This document shows positions 17,689 to 27,025 of a stretch of DNA of 64,000 nt, in pieces. Within the stretch, counting starts at the first letter, position 1, and each line of letters begins with the position of its first letter. The translations under genes were made by a program, and so were the position numbers. Location: positions 496,001 through 560,000 of the forward strand of contig NZ_RRCN01000001.1 in NCBI RefSeq assembly GCF_003863965.1. Direction: 5' to 3'. The notes beneath the pieces are model-generated. The model worked only from the letters and a program-made list of their open reading frames with translations. It had not been told where the DNA came from and searched no databases. The DNA comes from Paenibacillus oralis (GTDB lineage: Bacteria > Bacillota > Bacilli > Paenibacillales > Paenibacillaceae).

Positions 17689-20154
17689 TCACTTCCCTCC
17701 CTGCATGGAATCCAATATGTTATCCGTTTTATGGATCGTAATACGTGTTTTCTCCTCGGCATTCTCATAACACACCAGAAGGGTGTGGGACGCCGCATCC
17801 CAAGCGAAGGGAAGCGGGATGCTGGTTTGCGTCGGCGCTTGATCCCCGCCGCTGCCGCCAACCAGCATGGTCACTGCCGTAGGCTTCGCCCCACAGCGAA
17901 CGCGGGCCACCGCTTGCAGCGGCCGCGGCCCCCGGACCGCAAACGAAATCGTCCGGTCGTCTTCGGCGTAATCTTCAACCCGCGAGGAAGCGGCGATCAC
18001 TCCACAACGCGGCCTTCCCGCTTCACAGCTTGGCGCTTGCACTCTGTCAGCCGGGTTTACCGCTCCGTTAGCCGTCGTTCCCTCCCCGTCGTCCGGCACT
18101 CTCGCTTTACTGATCGGCAACCCCATTTCACTGAGCGTTGCCTCCGCATATTCCAAATCGTAGAGCAACGCTTGTTTCCCCGGTTGTACGCTTACATGGT
18201 CCACGACGCGCAGCCCCGAATCCAGCAAATCGACAAACCGCCCTTTCAGCTCCAGCGGCGAATCGCTTACGGATTCGGTCATCACGGACGCGATGACATA
18301 CGGGCCTCGGCGGATTTTAAAATAATTCGCGGGTTCCCAGCGAAGCCGGGACTCGCCGCCATCCAGAGCCGCAAGCGTCTCCCTGACGGCACGCCGCAGC
18401 CGCTCCGCCCCTTCGGCGCTTTCCGCAAACCGTTCCGGGCGCACGCGCAAATAGGAAACGAAGCCGGCCCCGACCGGCGTCAGCCTTTCCGGCGCATCGG
18501 AAGGCAGGCCGAGGCATTCAAACAGATGCTCGCGCGGGGAAGCATATTTCCGCTTGCCGCGGCTCCACCATTCCCGCACCCGATGATACGGATCGCTGTC
18601 GTCGCCGACGTAGACGAGCGCCCCGCCTTCCCGGACCCATTGCGCCAGCGCGCTGTGCAGATCCGGGTACTCCGGTTTCATAAACTCATAACTCAGCACC
18701 AGCAGCCGATACCCGTCCAGATAACCCGGGAACCGCCGCACGTTGTCGAGCTGCACCGGCCTTACCGGCAGTCCGTGCTTGACCAGCGGCAGCGTCAGGC
18801 CGTAAAAACCGGAGAAGTTGAGCAGTTCCACCGCGTCCTCGTCGGTCAGCTCCACCTCATTGGTTCCGTCATATTTCATCAGGAATCCGGCCGTTTTCAC
18901 GCCGATGCGCTTTCGCTGATACATGGCCGAATCCGCCAGCAAAACGCCAGCCACGGCCCCGGTTCCGTCCATCTCCACATCCGCCTGAGCCATATCGCGC
19001 AGCGTATTCATTACCGCGAGCAGCACCGTGGCGTAGTCGGCCGGAATCCCCTCTTTGCCGCTGCCGTTTTCGGAAGGATAACGCCCCTCGAAAATGCGCC
19101 TCGGCCAGGGGGCCACCTCATAGCGCGACACCTCCGGATGGAGCAGCGACGCGGTCAGCGTTTTGATGTAATTTTCGCGGTAATCGGCCCAGGTCCGCTT
19201 CGGATCGTCCTCAATCGGATCGTGCAGAAACCACATGCTGCGGTCCGTTCCCCGAACGAGTTCCTGCATGATCCCGTATTCCAGAAACGCCGTCTCAAAC
19301 GTGCGTTCCGCCCGCTTCCCCTCGTACATGTTGGCCGTGCGGGAGGTTCCCGTCCAGATCTGGGCGATGTATCCGTTGATCGAGGGCAGATCCAGCAGCT
19401 TTGATTCCGGGCTGACGATGCGCCACTGCGCATAGTTGATCAGGCTGTGCGTCGGCACGAAAAAACGCAGCGGCCGGTTGCAGCGAACGAGCGAATATTC
19501 CTTGAGCGTCGAGCAGATCCGGTCCAGACAGCGGGCGAACAAATACGCCTTCAGCTTGGAGGCGCGGTACTGCGCGTCCTCCGACGCATGCGGAGCGATC
19601 CACGGCTCATTGTAAAAATTTTGCCACTCCCGCTTGAACGCCTCGGAGTACCCGGCTTCGACCCAAAATTCCGGCTCCTCCAAATGGATGGCGTCCACCC
19701 CGGCATCGACGGCCGGGCGAATCCGGCCGGCCAGGAAATCGGCATAGGCGATCGTCGGCACCATGTACGGGATGTCGGCCGAGGTGCCGTGGATGATCGT
19801 TTCGCCGTCCTCGTATGTTTGCGCTTCGTCCCAATGGGAGCGGCCATCAACCTTCCCGTTCAAATAATCCTGGTACCCGCCCCACGACACGCCGGTCATC
19901 AAATGCACCCGGTAACCCCGGTCCGCCCATTCGCGAATCCGCCGCGGCATCGATTCATTGATCCCGTACACCATGACAAAGTCCGTCTGCAGATCATAGG
20001 AGGGGCCGTATGCGCCTCCCTCCTGAAAGCCGGTGCGTTCCTCCTCGCGGCCTGGGGTGTGCACCTGCCGTTCCTCCTCGCGCCCTCGGGTGTTCGACAA
20101 CCTCTCCTCCCCTCGCCCTTGCGTCCATAGTTCTTCCCGTCCCTGACTCTGCAT
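17689..20154 (-). CDS. Large putative TIM-barrel glycoside hydrolase, unknown family
   Basis: 821 residues with no signal peptide. After the N-terminus, residues 55-450 have a TIM-barrel-like pattern (YRVHLMTGVSWGGYQDYLNG; VDAIHLEEPEFWVEAGYSEA with candidate catalytic acids). A middle domain near 470-560 resembles a beta-galactosidase trimerisation or glutamine-amidotransferase-like fold (YRLLVLSYEFMKPEYPDLHS; GGALVYVGDDSDPYH), then beta-rich domains. The first 45 residues are an odd low-complexity repeat of GREEER type. The ATG at 20154 has AAAGGAG 6 nt upstream, so that region is probably translated. Its place between GH38 and DUF4965 genes supports a glycan-active role; the reaction is unknown. 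Confidence 0.68.
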   Translation of the reverse strand: MQSQGREELWTQGRGEERLSNTRGREEERQVHTPGREEERTGFQEGGAYGPSYDLQTDFVMVYGINESMPRRIREWADRGYRVHLMTGVSWGGYQDYLNGKVDGRSHWDEAQTYEDGETIIHGTSADIPYMVPTIAYADFLAGRIRPAVDAGVDAIHLEEPEFWVEAGYSEAFKREWQNFYNEPWIAPHASEDAQYRASKLKAYLFARCLDRICSTLKEYSLVRCNRPLRFFVPTHSLINYAQWRIVSPESKLLDLPSINGYIAQIWTGTSRTANMYEGKRAERTFETAFLEYGIMQELVRGTDRSMWFLHDPIEDDPKRTWADYRENYIKTLTASLLHPEVSRYEVAPWPRRIFEGRYPSENGSGKEGIPADYATVLLAVMNTLRDMAQADVEMDGTGAVAGVLLADSAMYQRKRIGVKTAGFLMKYDGTNEVELTDEDAVELLNFSGFYGLTLPLVKHGLPVRPVQLDNVRRFPGYLDGYRLLVLSYEFMKPEYPDLHSALAQWVREGGALVYVGDDSDPYHRVREWWSRGKRKYASPREHLFECLGLPSDAPERLTPVGAGFVSYLRVRPERFAESAEGAERLRRAVRETLAALDGGESRLRWEPANYFKIRRGPYVIASVMTESVSDSPLELKGRFVDLLDSGLRVVDHVSVQPGKQALLYDLEYAEATLSEMGLPISKARVPDDGEGTTANGAVNPADRVQAPSCEAGRPRCGVIAASSRVEDYAEDDRTISFAVRGPRPLQAVARVRCGAKPTAVTMLVGGSGGDQAPTQTSIPLPFAWDAASHTLLVCYENAEEKTRITIHKTDNILDSMQGGK

Positions 20155-20178
20155 TCACCGCTCCTCCTTTAACGCCCC

Positions 20179-23100
20179 TTATAAACGGACGCGGATCGTT
20201 TTGATTTCAAACGGAGTAAACTGCAGGTTTACACTTCTTTGTCCCTCCGCCAGCAAACGGAGCGGATTTTCCAGCAAATCCGCCTCTTCGATAACGGAGC
20301 ATTCGAACCCAAACGCCAGCCCGGCCCGCGCTCCGGCCCCGGCCGTCTCGTACAGGCGGACGATCAAATGGCCGCTGTCTTCCGCTTTTTTGACGGCTTC
20401 CACCATCACGTTCGGGTGATCAACCTCCACGAATTGCCGCAGCCGGGCCAGATCGCCATTGATCTTGTCACCGTGCGCGCCAACGAGCTTACCGCCGTTC
20501 TCACCGACGGTCTCGCCGCCGGTTTTGCCAACATTTCCACCGCCGATCCGGGCACCGTTCTCCCGAGCATTCTCCCCGTCAACAGCCGCCACCGGCTCCA
20601 CTGCCGTCAGCGGAACATTCAGTTCATATCCTTTACGGTAGACGCCCGCCTCGATAAAATCGCCCGTATGCGGATAAAGGGCATACGTAAACTTGTGGTG
20701 CGCCCGGTCGGCCACCGGGTCCGGATACCCCGGGCTGCGCAGCAGGTTCAGGTCGATCACGTTTCCGTCCACGCTGTGCCCGTATTTGCTGTCGTTCAGC
20801 AGCGCCACGCCGTAATCGGGCTGCGACAGATCGATGTAATGGTGGGCGCAAATTTCGTCCCGGGCAAACTCAATCCGGTTGTTCCGGGTCGTCGGCCGCT
20901 TGATGACGCCGAATTGAATCTCACAGTTCGCCTGTTCGCTGGCGACATTTACCGCAAACGCCACCCGCAGCATTTTCCCTGGCTCCCGCCAATCGCACTC
21001 CGTTTCAAATTGCAGCGTATCGCCGCCTTGAAACAGGCTGATTTTCTGCGTTAGCACGGAGTCTCCGAACCGGTATTCCTGCTCGATGACCGCCTTCGGC
21101 CCTTGCACGTAAGCCGACGCCTTAACGAGCTCCATCGCCCCTGCGGCCGTGTCACGGTAATCGCGCGGGAAATCCCAGGCATCGCCGTCATCGTGATACA
21201 CCGTAAACACGTTGGCCTTGACGCCATCCGGAAGCACCTCCCGCGCGGCCGCCTTATCGTACAGTGAAGCGATGCTGCCGTCTTCATGAAAGCGGACCGC
21301 AAGCCGGCCGTTTTCCAACCGCCGCTCCTCAGCCACCAGCGTTCTTTCCTCAGGCGCCAGCTCCGCCGCCGCTTCCAGCAAAGACCGCCAGCCCATCCCC
21401 GGTACGCTTACCCTATGCCAACGACCGCCGTATTCCACCCATTCCCGCCGCTCCCACGGCAGCGAATTAAACAAAACCGGCTCATCCGCCAAACCGGCCA
21501 AAACAGCAACCCTACCGTACGTTTCCTCAATCTTCGACCGGACCTCGCCAAGCAGCGCCTCGTAACGCGCCAAAGACTCATCGTAAACTCTCGTGATCGA
21601 GGAGCCCGGCAAAATATCGTGGAACTGGTACAGCAGCACTTCCTTCCAAATCGCCTCAAGCCGCTGCGCCGGATACGCCCCGCCGCCCAGCGCCCACAGC
21701 AGCGAAGCCGCGAACTCCAGCTCGCGCAGCGCTTTTTCCAGCTTGCGGTTGTACCATTTGTTCCGGGCCTGCGTCGTCAGCGTCCCCTGGTGTTTTTCCA
21801 GATACAATTCACCCCGGTAGGTATGGAAACGCGAGGCCTCCTGCTCCAAGCGGCGGAAGAACGCGATCGCGGGCTCCTGAACGACCGGCGGCAGGCCAAG
21901 CAGGTTTTTCTCCCGCGCCAGCCGCTCCAGATGCTCCTCGCCCGGGCCGCCGCCCCCGTCGCCGATCCCGAACAGCATCAGCGCGTGCCCGGATACGTTC
22001 CGGTCGAGGTAGCTCTGCTCGATTTTCGCCAGCGACCGCGGCGCGGCCGGGCTGTTGTACGTATCCTCCGGCGGAAGATGCGTCAGCACCTTCGTCCCGT
22101 CAATTCCCTCCCACATAAAGCTGTGATGCGGATGCGTGTTATACGTGCTCCAGGACAATTTTTGCGTCATCATGTAATCGACTCCGGATTTCTTCAGCAG
22201 CTGCGGCAGGCTTCCCGTATAGCCGAACACGTCCGGTAGCCACAGCACCTTCATCTCCTGGCCAAACTCCTCCCGGAAAAACTTTTTTCCGTACAGGATT
22301 TGCCGCACCAGCGCCTCACCCCCGGAAATGTTCGTGTCCGGCTCGACCCACATCGCTCCCTGGGCCTCCCAGCGGCCTTCCCGCACGCGCTCCTTCACCC
22401 GTTCGTACAGCTGCGGATAATGCTCCTTCATCCATTGGTACAGCTGCGGCTGGCTGGCGCCAAACACATAGTCCGGGTATTTTTCCATATTGCGCAACAC
22501 CGTCGAAAACGTCCGTGCGCCTTTGCGGATCGTCTCGCGGATCGGCCACAGCCAGGCCAAGTCGATATGCGCGTGCCCGATCGCGCTGACCGTCAATACA
22601 GGATCGCCGCCCCGCATCGCCAGCTCGCCGGATATCCGCTCCCGAGCCAACCGCACCGTCTCGTCGTTGATTTCGGCCAGCAGGTTCGACGCTTCGTATA
22701 CGGCTTGAAGCCCCCGCGCTTTTCTGGCGCTCGTTTCCGGCAATTGCTCGGCCAGCTCGATCAGCACCTCCAGATCGTAGTACAAACTCCGGGCTTCCTC
22801 GTGGCAGACGGCGATGCAAGCTTCCTTCAACGTACCGCTCCGGAACTCTCCGAACAGGTCGTTGTTGCCGCCGTCCCCCCACAGATCGATCACTTCCCCG
22901 CCTTTAGCTGCGGGGCTGACGTCCACCACCCGCTTGCCGGGGCGGCCCAGGCTGTAGTCGAACCCGGAGCTGACGTTCGTTAATCCCTGATAAGGAGCCC
23001 CCTCTTCATCGACCAAGCATAGCTCTCCATTGATATCAATCAGCACCACCACCTTGCTGCCGGCAAACGCCTCCGGAACCTCCCCGCGAAAATGAAACCA

Positions 23101-23304
23101 GGCGCAATCCCACAGTTCGCCCCACCGGTCGCCGGCCTTGAGTTCCATGGGCTTTCCGCTTTCCCGCTCCGCGTACGGGACCGGCTCTCGCGTGACCCAA
23201 GCCGTCACGGCCAAGGCTTCCACTGGCTGATAGATGTAGCTCTCCAGCTTGGAAAGCCGTTGTTTGGCCTTTTGCGTCATGATCTGATTTGTTTCATATG
23301 GCAT
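20179..23304 (-). CDS. GH38 alpha-mannosidase
   Basis: 1041 residues, the normal length for bacterial GH38. Zinc site GHAHIDLAWLWP near residue 250; nucleophile region WLPDVFGYTGSLPQLLKKSG; second zinc ligand LYQFHDILPGSSI. C-terminal beta domains follow. No signal peptide, so it acts on imported manno-oligosaccharides. Near residues 915-960 there is a Gly/Asn/Lys-rich insert with irregular repeats (VGKTGGETVGENGGK) that is not expected in the family. An AAAGGAG site lies 13 nt before the ATG. It is preceded by a leaky-terminator hairpin after the binding-protein gene, which would give this gene less transcript than the transporter. Confidence 0.93.
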   Translation of the reverse strand: MPYETNQIMTQKAKQRLSKLESYIYQPVEALAVTAWVTREPVPYAERESGKPMELKAGDRWGELWDCAWFHFRGEVPEAFAGSKVVVLIDINGELCLVDEEGAPYQGLTNVSSGFDYSLGRPGKRVVDVSPAAKGGEVIDLWGDGGNNDLFGEFRSGTLKEACIAVCHEEARSLYYDLEVLIELAEQLPETSARKARGLQAVYEASNLLAEINDETVRLARERISGELAMRGGDPVLTVSAIGHAHIDLAWLWPIRETIRKGARTFSTVLRNMEKYPDYVFGASQPQLYQWMKEHYPQLYERVKERVREGRWEAQGAMWVEPDTNISGGEALVRQILYGKKFFREEFGQEMKVLWLPDVFGYTGSLPQLLKKSGVDYMMTQKLSWSTYNTHPHHSFMWEGIDGTKVLTHLPPEDTYNSPAAPRSLAKIEQSYLDRNVSGHALMLFGIGDGGGGPGEEHLERLAREKNLLGLPPVVQEPAIAFFRRLEQEASRFHTYRGELYLEKHQGTLTTQARNKWYNRKLEKALRELEFAASLLWALGGGAYPAQRLEAIWKEVLLYQFHDILPGSSITRVYDESLARYEALLGEVRSKIEETYGRVAVLAGLADEPVLFNSLPWERREWVEYGGRWHRVSVPGMGWRSLLEAAAELAPEERTLVAEERRLENGRLAVRFHEDGSIASLYDKAAAREVLPDGVKANVFTVYHDDGDAWDFPRDYRDTAAGAMELVKASAYVQGPKAVIEQEYRFGDSVLTQKISLFQGGDTLQFETECDWREPGKMLRVAFAVNVASEQANCEIQFGVIKRPTTRNNRIEFARDEICAHHYIDLSQPDYGVALLNDSKYGHSVDGNVIDLNLLRSPGYPDPVADRAHHKFTYALYPHTGDFIEAGVYRKGYELNVPLTAVEPVAAVDGENARENGARIGGGNVGKTGGETVGENGGKLVGAHGDKINGDLARLRQFVEVDHPNVMVEAVKKAEDSGHLIVRLYETAGAGARAGLAFGFECSVIEEADLLENPLRLLAEGQRSVNLQFTPFEIKTIRVRL

Positions 23305-23329
23305 ACTGCATCACTCTCTCCTTTAAATT

Positions 23330-23363
23330 TACAAAAGAAGAGGACTGGCCTCTTGCAGTCCTC
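23330..23363 (-). terminator. Intercistronic hairpin between binding-protein and mannosidase genes
   Basis: GAGGACTG pairs with CAGTCCTC around an 8-nt loop, followed on the minus strand by CTTCTTTTGT. The short stem and weak U tract suggest partial termination, or 3' stabilisation of the binding-protein message, which is common after binding-protein genes. Confidence 0.65.
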
Positions 23364-23383
23364 CTATCCGTCCATCCGCCGCT

Positions 23384-24853
23384 TTACTTCGTAACCGCCT
23401 CCGCTTTTTTCTGCGCTTCATCTAAAACCGACTTAATGTCCCCGTTTGTCATCAGCGATTTGGTGACCGCATCGCCGAACATTTGCCACACCTTCGAATC
23501 TTCCTTGGCGAACGTCGGCAGCCCCTGCACATTGCCGGACATGGCCAGATAATGCTGGTACATCTCCGGATGGGCGGATTTGTAGCCTTCCGATTCGGCG
23601 ATCGATTTCAGCACCGGCGAGCGGACCCCGGTATCGGCGATCAGCTGTTGAATTTCCTCGCTGTACATCGCGCGGATGTATTCGAACGCCGCCTCTTTGT
23701 TTTTCGCGTCCTTCGGCACCGCGTGGAACGCCGCGCCGATCGTAATGTTGCCGGGCTGGCCGTCCGGCGACAGCGGAATTTGCGCCATCCCGTAATCGAT
23801 GCCGATCTGCGCGCTTTCGGTCGCGCGCCAGGGCCCGTCGATCAGATAGGCGATTTGCCCTTTTTTGAAGGCGTCGAAATAGGTGCCCTCATTCGTATTG
23901 ACCATCAGGCCGGCCGGATGGCCCGCATTCAGCTGCTTTAAGAATTGCACCGTTTCTACGTTGGCGTCCGAGTTGAACACCGGCTGGCCCTGATCGTCGG
24001 CAAATCCGCCGCCGTTAATGACGAGCAGCGTGCCATACCGCAAATATCCGCCCGCGTTTGGCCCGGCGTACACCCCGCCGCCGTAAAACTTGCCGTCCCC
24101 GGCTTCCGTCACCTTCTGCACGTTGGCGGCGAACTCCTCCCAGGTCGCCGGCGCTTGGTCCGGATCAAGTCCAGCCTCCTGCACCAGCTTCTTGTTCCAA
24201 AACAAGCTGCTGACACCCGGCTGGGAAGCGAATCCATATATTTTCCCGTCGTATTCCATCGGCTTCCACGCCGCCGGGGCGGTTTTTTCGCGAATTTCCT
24301 GCGCCATTTCCTCCGGGAACGGCTCCAGCAAGCCCTGCTGGGCAAAACCCGGCATTTGCGTTTCGCCGACGATGATGTCGGGCATGTTTTTCGCCAGGAA
24401 ACCGGCCGTTTGTTTCTGGATCAGCGGTTCGCCCCAGCCCCAATCCTCCGTTTTTACGGTAATGTTCTTACTCTGTAGTTTATCGATGATGATCGATTGA
24501 TAGTAGTACGGGAATACGCCGGCTTTTTTCAGAGGTTGACCGGGAGTATACGAAAAATCCTCCTCCACGATGCGTGGATTTTGCGTTTCATCCTTCATGA
24601 GGGACTGCTTCTTTTTCTCCAGCAACTCGTTCAGCACCCCAACCCCGATGCCGACCGCTCCTTCATTCAGTACGGTGATCGTCGTGCCGCCCGAAGTTTC
24701 CGGCGTGTCCCCGCCGCCTTCCGATTGCGCCGTGCCGGGATCGCCCGTCCCCGCATTGCCTCCGGACGTTCCGCTCCCCCCTGGCGAACAAGCCGCCAGA
24801 CCGATGGACAACATAAGCGTAAGCGCGATGGTGCTCATCTTTTTAAGCCACAT
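23384..24853 (-). CDS. Extracellular solute-binding lipoprotein of a carbohydrate ABC importer
   Basis: 489 residues. Signal peptide with lipobox LAACSPGG, a Gly/Ser/Thr linker, then a type-1 sugar-binding fold (WGWGEPLIQKQTAGFLAKNM; FKKGQIAYLIDGPWRATESA). I chose the ATG at 24853 because GGAGGGG lies 6 nt upstream; the longer frame starts 12 codons earlier without a site. It is likely to bind mannose-containing oligosaccharides, inferred from the GH38 gene downstream. The two permease genes lie immediately upstream in the same operon. Confidence 0.9.
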   Translation of the reverse strand: MWLKKMSTIALTLMLSIGLAACSPGGSGTSGGNAGTGDPGTAQSEGGGDTPETSGGTTITVLNEGAVGIGVGVLNELLEKKKQSLMKDETQNPRIVEEDFSYTPGQPLKKAGVFPYYYQSIIIDKLQSKNITVKTEDWGWGEPLIQKQTAGFLAKNMPDIIVGETQMPGFAQQGLLEPFPEEMAQEIREKTAPAAWKPMEYDGKIYGFASQPGVSSLFWNKKLVQEAGLDPDQAPATWEEFAANVQKVTEAGDGKFYGGGVYAGPNAGGYLRYGTLLVINGGGFADDQGQPVFNSDANVETVQFLKQLNAGHPAGLMVNTNEGTYFDAFKKGQIAYLIDGPWRATESAQIGIDYGMAQIPLSPDGQPGNITIGAAFHAVPKDAKNKEAAFEYIRAMYSEEIQQLIADTGVRSPVLKSIAESEGYKSAHPEMYQHYLAMSGNVQGLPTFAKEDSKVWQMFGDAVTKSLMTNGDIKSVLDEAQKKAEAVTK

Positions 24854-24920
24854 TCGTACCCCTCCATGGTAAGGAATAATGTGTATCAACGTACATTCAG
24901 TCTAAACAAGCCGCGTTTGC

Positions 24921-25844
24921 TCACCCTTTGATCCCCGTGTTGGCCAACCCCTGGACGATGTACTTCTGGAAGAAGGCAAAAATCAGCAACGCGGGCAGCG
25001 TAATGCCAAGGCTCAGCGTGATGATCATCGGATAGTTGATCACCGCGCCCGGACTGGCCCCGACGGAGGATAACCTCGTAATCGCCGCCGGAAGCGTTTG
25101 CAAATGATCGCTGGTCGTATAGAAAAAGGGCGTAATAAAATCGTTCCATGTACCGAGCGCGGTTGTGATGGCGATAAAAGCCATGATCGGAAGCTGCAGC
25201 GGAAACAGGATTTGAAAAATCAGCCGGACCGTCCCGGCCCCGTCGACGATCGCCGCTTCATCGATTTCCAGCGGAACTTTTTCAAGCGATTGCTTGACCA
25301 AAAACGTCCCCATAATGTTGATGGCGGGCCCGCCGATCAAATAAATCCACCACGAGTCCAAAATGCCGGTTCCCCCGGTAAAAATATGGTTCCCCCCGGC
25401 AAACGGAAAGCGGGCAAATTCCAGATACGTCGGAATAATCGCGAGCGTGCCCGGAATCATCTGCGTCGCCAGCAGGATTAAAAACAGCGTATCCCTTCCT
25501 TTGAACCGGAGCCGCGCAAATACGTAACCGGCCAAAAACGAAGTCAGAATCGCCCAAAACGTGTTGTAGGCCGTGCGGATGAGCGAGTTTTTCAAATAGG
25601 TGGTGACGGCGGCGTCGGTGGAGCCGACGACGAGCGCCTTGAAATTTTCCAGCGTCGGCGCTTTTGGAATCGGGAATATGCCCAGCACCGTGGAGGTAAA
25701 CTCCGTTTTCGTGAAAAATCCGGCGAGCACCATGAAAATCAGCGGATAGAGCAAAATCAGGCCGATGCCGAGCAATAGGATATGGCCTAACAGGTATACG
25801 GGCTTCCATTGCTTTTTAAACTTCGCGCTTAACGTTTCCGGCAT
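24921..25844 (-). CDS. Carbohydrate ABC permease, MalG type
   Basis: 307 residues with six membrane helices and an EAA loop (EIDEAAIVDGAGTVRLIFQI). The C-terminus FFQKYIVQGLANTGIKG is the hallmark ending of MalG-type subunits. Its start overlaps the end of the MalF-type gene by 29 nt. No ATPase gene is in the cluster, so an MsmX-like shared ATPase is presumed. Confidence 0.92.
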   Translation of the reverse strand: MPETLSAKFKKQWKPVYLLGHILLLGIGLILLYPLIFMVLAGFFTKTEFTSTVLGIFPIPKAPTLENFKALVVGSTDAAVTTYLKNSLIRTAYNTFWAILTSFLAGYVFARLRFKGRDTLFLILLATQMIPGTLAIIPTYLEFARFPFAGGNHIFTGGTGILDSWWIYLIGGPAINIMGTFLVKQSLEKVPLEIDEAAIVDGAGTVRLIFQILFPLQLPIMAFIAITTALGTWNDFITPFFYTTSDHLQTLPAAITRLSSVGASPGAVINYPMIITLSLGITLPALLIFAFFQKYIVQGLANTGIKG

Positions 25845-26823
25845 GGTTTCCCGCCCCCTTTTTAACCGGTTTGATCGGAATCGTCGTCCGCTTGTCCGTA
25901 CGGGTTGACCAGTTGTAATACAGCACGGTGATGACGATCACGATGACCGCCATAATCAAAGACGAAGCGCCGGCCATGCCCAGATTGAAGTCCCAGAAAC
26001 CGTCGCGGTAAATGCGGAAGACGAGCACTTCGGTTTGCCCGTACGGCCCCCCGTTCGTAATGAACAGCACCTGTTCGTAGATTTGAATCGCCGCGATCAG
26101 ATTGGTGATCACGATATAGGTCGCGATCGGCTTCAGGCCGGGGAGTGTGACATATCGCAGCTTCCCCCAGCGTCCCGCCCCGTCGATCTCCGCCGCCTCG
26201 TACAGCGACACGTCGACCGATTGGAGCCCGGCGAGCCAGATGAGCGCCGCTCCTCCGGCGCCTTTCCAGACGGAATAAACGACGATCCAGAAAATGCCCC
26301 AGGACACGGAATACTGCCATACGATCGGTTCCTTGCCCAGCGCTTTCAGCAAATTGTTGATGACCCCGTTATTCGAATCCAAAAAAATGTTAAATACCTG
26401 CGTCGTCGCTACAGTCGCCGTAACGGCGGGAATATACCAAATCGAGCGGTAAAAGCCTTTGCCCATGAGCGGCATATTCATCAGCAGCGCCGCCCCAAAG
26501 CCCGCCGCCAGCGTAATGACCGTGACCAGTCCGCCCAGCCACACCGACCTCCACAAGGCTTCGGTATAAACCGGGTTGTTAAAGAAGCTAATGAAATTAT
26601 CGAACCCGATGAATTTCGGCGAGGACGCCAGACCAATCCATTCAAAAAAACCGAGCCCAAAGCCGAACAACGTCGGAAAACCGGAGATGACCAGCCAAAA
26701 CAAAAACATCGGCACAAGGATAACCGCAGCGATCCAAGCATCTTTATGCCTGCCAAATGTCTGCCGACGCCCCTGCCCCCGCCGGAAAGAAGGACTTCCC
26801 TCCCGTTCTGCCGTTTTTTCCAT
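25816..26823 (-). CDS. Carbohydrate ABC permease, MalF type
   Basis: 335 residues. A charged 25-residue N-terminus, then six membrane helices and an EAA loop (LYEAAEIDGAGRWGKLRYVT). AAGGAGGT lies about 11 nt before the ATG. First gene of the mannosidase operon, directly downstream of its regulator gene but behind its own promoter and operators at 26861-26950. Confidence 0.92.
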   Translation of the reverse strand: MEKTAEREGSPSFRRGQGRRQTFGRHKDAWIAAVILVPMFLFWLVISGFPTLFGFGLGFFEWIGLASSPKFIGFDNFISFFNNPVYTEALWRSVWLGGLVTVITLAAGFGAALLMNMPLMGKGFYRSIWYIPAVTATVATTQVFNIFLDSNNGVINNLLKALGKEPIVWQYSVSWGIFWIVVYSVWKGAGGAALIWLAGLQSVDVSLYEAAEIDGAGRWGKLRYVTLPGLKPIATYIVITNLIAAIQIYEQVLFITNGGPYGQTEVLVFRIYRDGFWDFNLGMAGASSLIMAVIVIVITVLYYNWSTRTDKRTTIPIKPVKKGAGNHAGNVKREV

Positions 26824-26860
26824 ACCTGCTTCTGACCTCCTTACCCCAATTCCATCTGCA

Positions 26861-26875
26861 CGTATGCGCTTACAT
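26861..26875 (-). promoter_or_regulatory. cre-like site in the mannosidase operon leader
   Basis: Minus-strand ATGTAAGCGCATACG matches the CcpA consensus WTGNAANCGNWNNCW except at the last base. It lies downstream of the promoter at 26899-26927, a position typical for roadblock repression. Confidence 0.5.
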
Positions 26876-26898
26876 CTGACTAGTCGTTTGTGTTATTA

Positions 26899-26950
26899 AA
26901 TATATTTCACTATGTCATTTATGTCAAGATATTAGATATATCATTTATCG
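26899..26950 (-). promoter_or_regulatory. Promoter and operators of the mannosidase operon
   Basis: TTGACA, a 17-nt spacer and TATATT on the minus strand (26927 to 26899). Two copies of the 9-mer TRTCATTTA flank or overlap the -35 box (26913-26921 and 26939-26947). The same 9-mer occurs twice in tandem in the promoter of the adjacent regulator gene, so it is the likely operator of that regulator. Confidence 0.72.
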
Positions 26951-26963
26951 CTAATTTTCGCGT

Positions 26964-27003
26964 AAAAAAAGACGCCTGCATTGGTGATTCATGCAGACGC
27001 CCG
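26964..27003 (-). terminator. Terminator of the GntR/LacI-hybrid regulator gene
   Basis: Minus-strand GGCGTCTGCAT pairs with ATGCAGGCGTC around a 9-nt loop and is followed by TTTTTTT. It separates the regulator transcript from the transporter operon downstream. Confidence 0.85.
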
Positions 27004-27025
27004 GATTCTTTGCAGGCTGCTTGGA

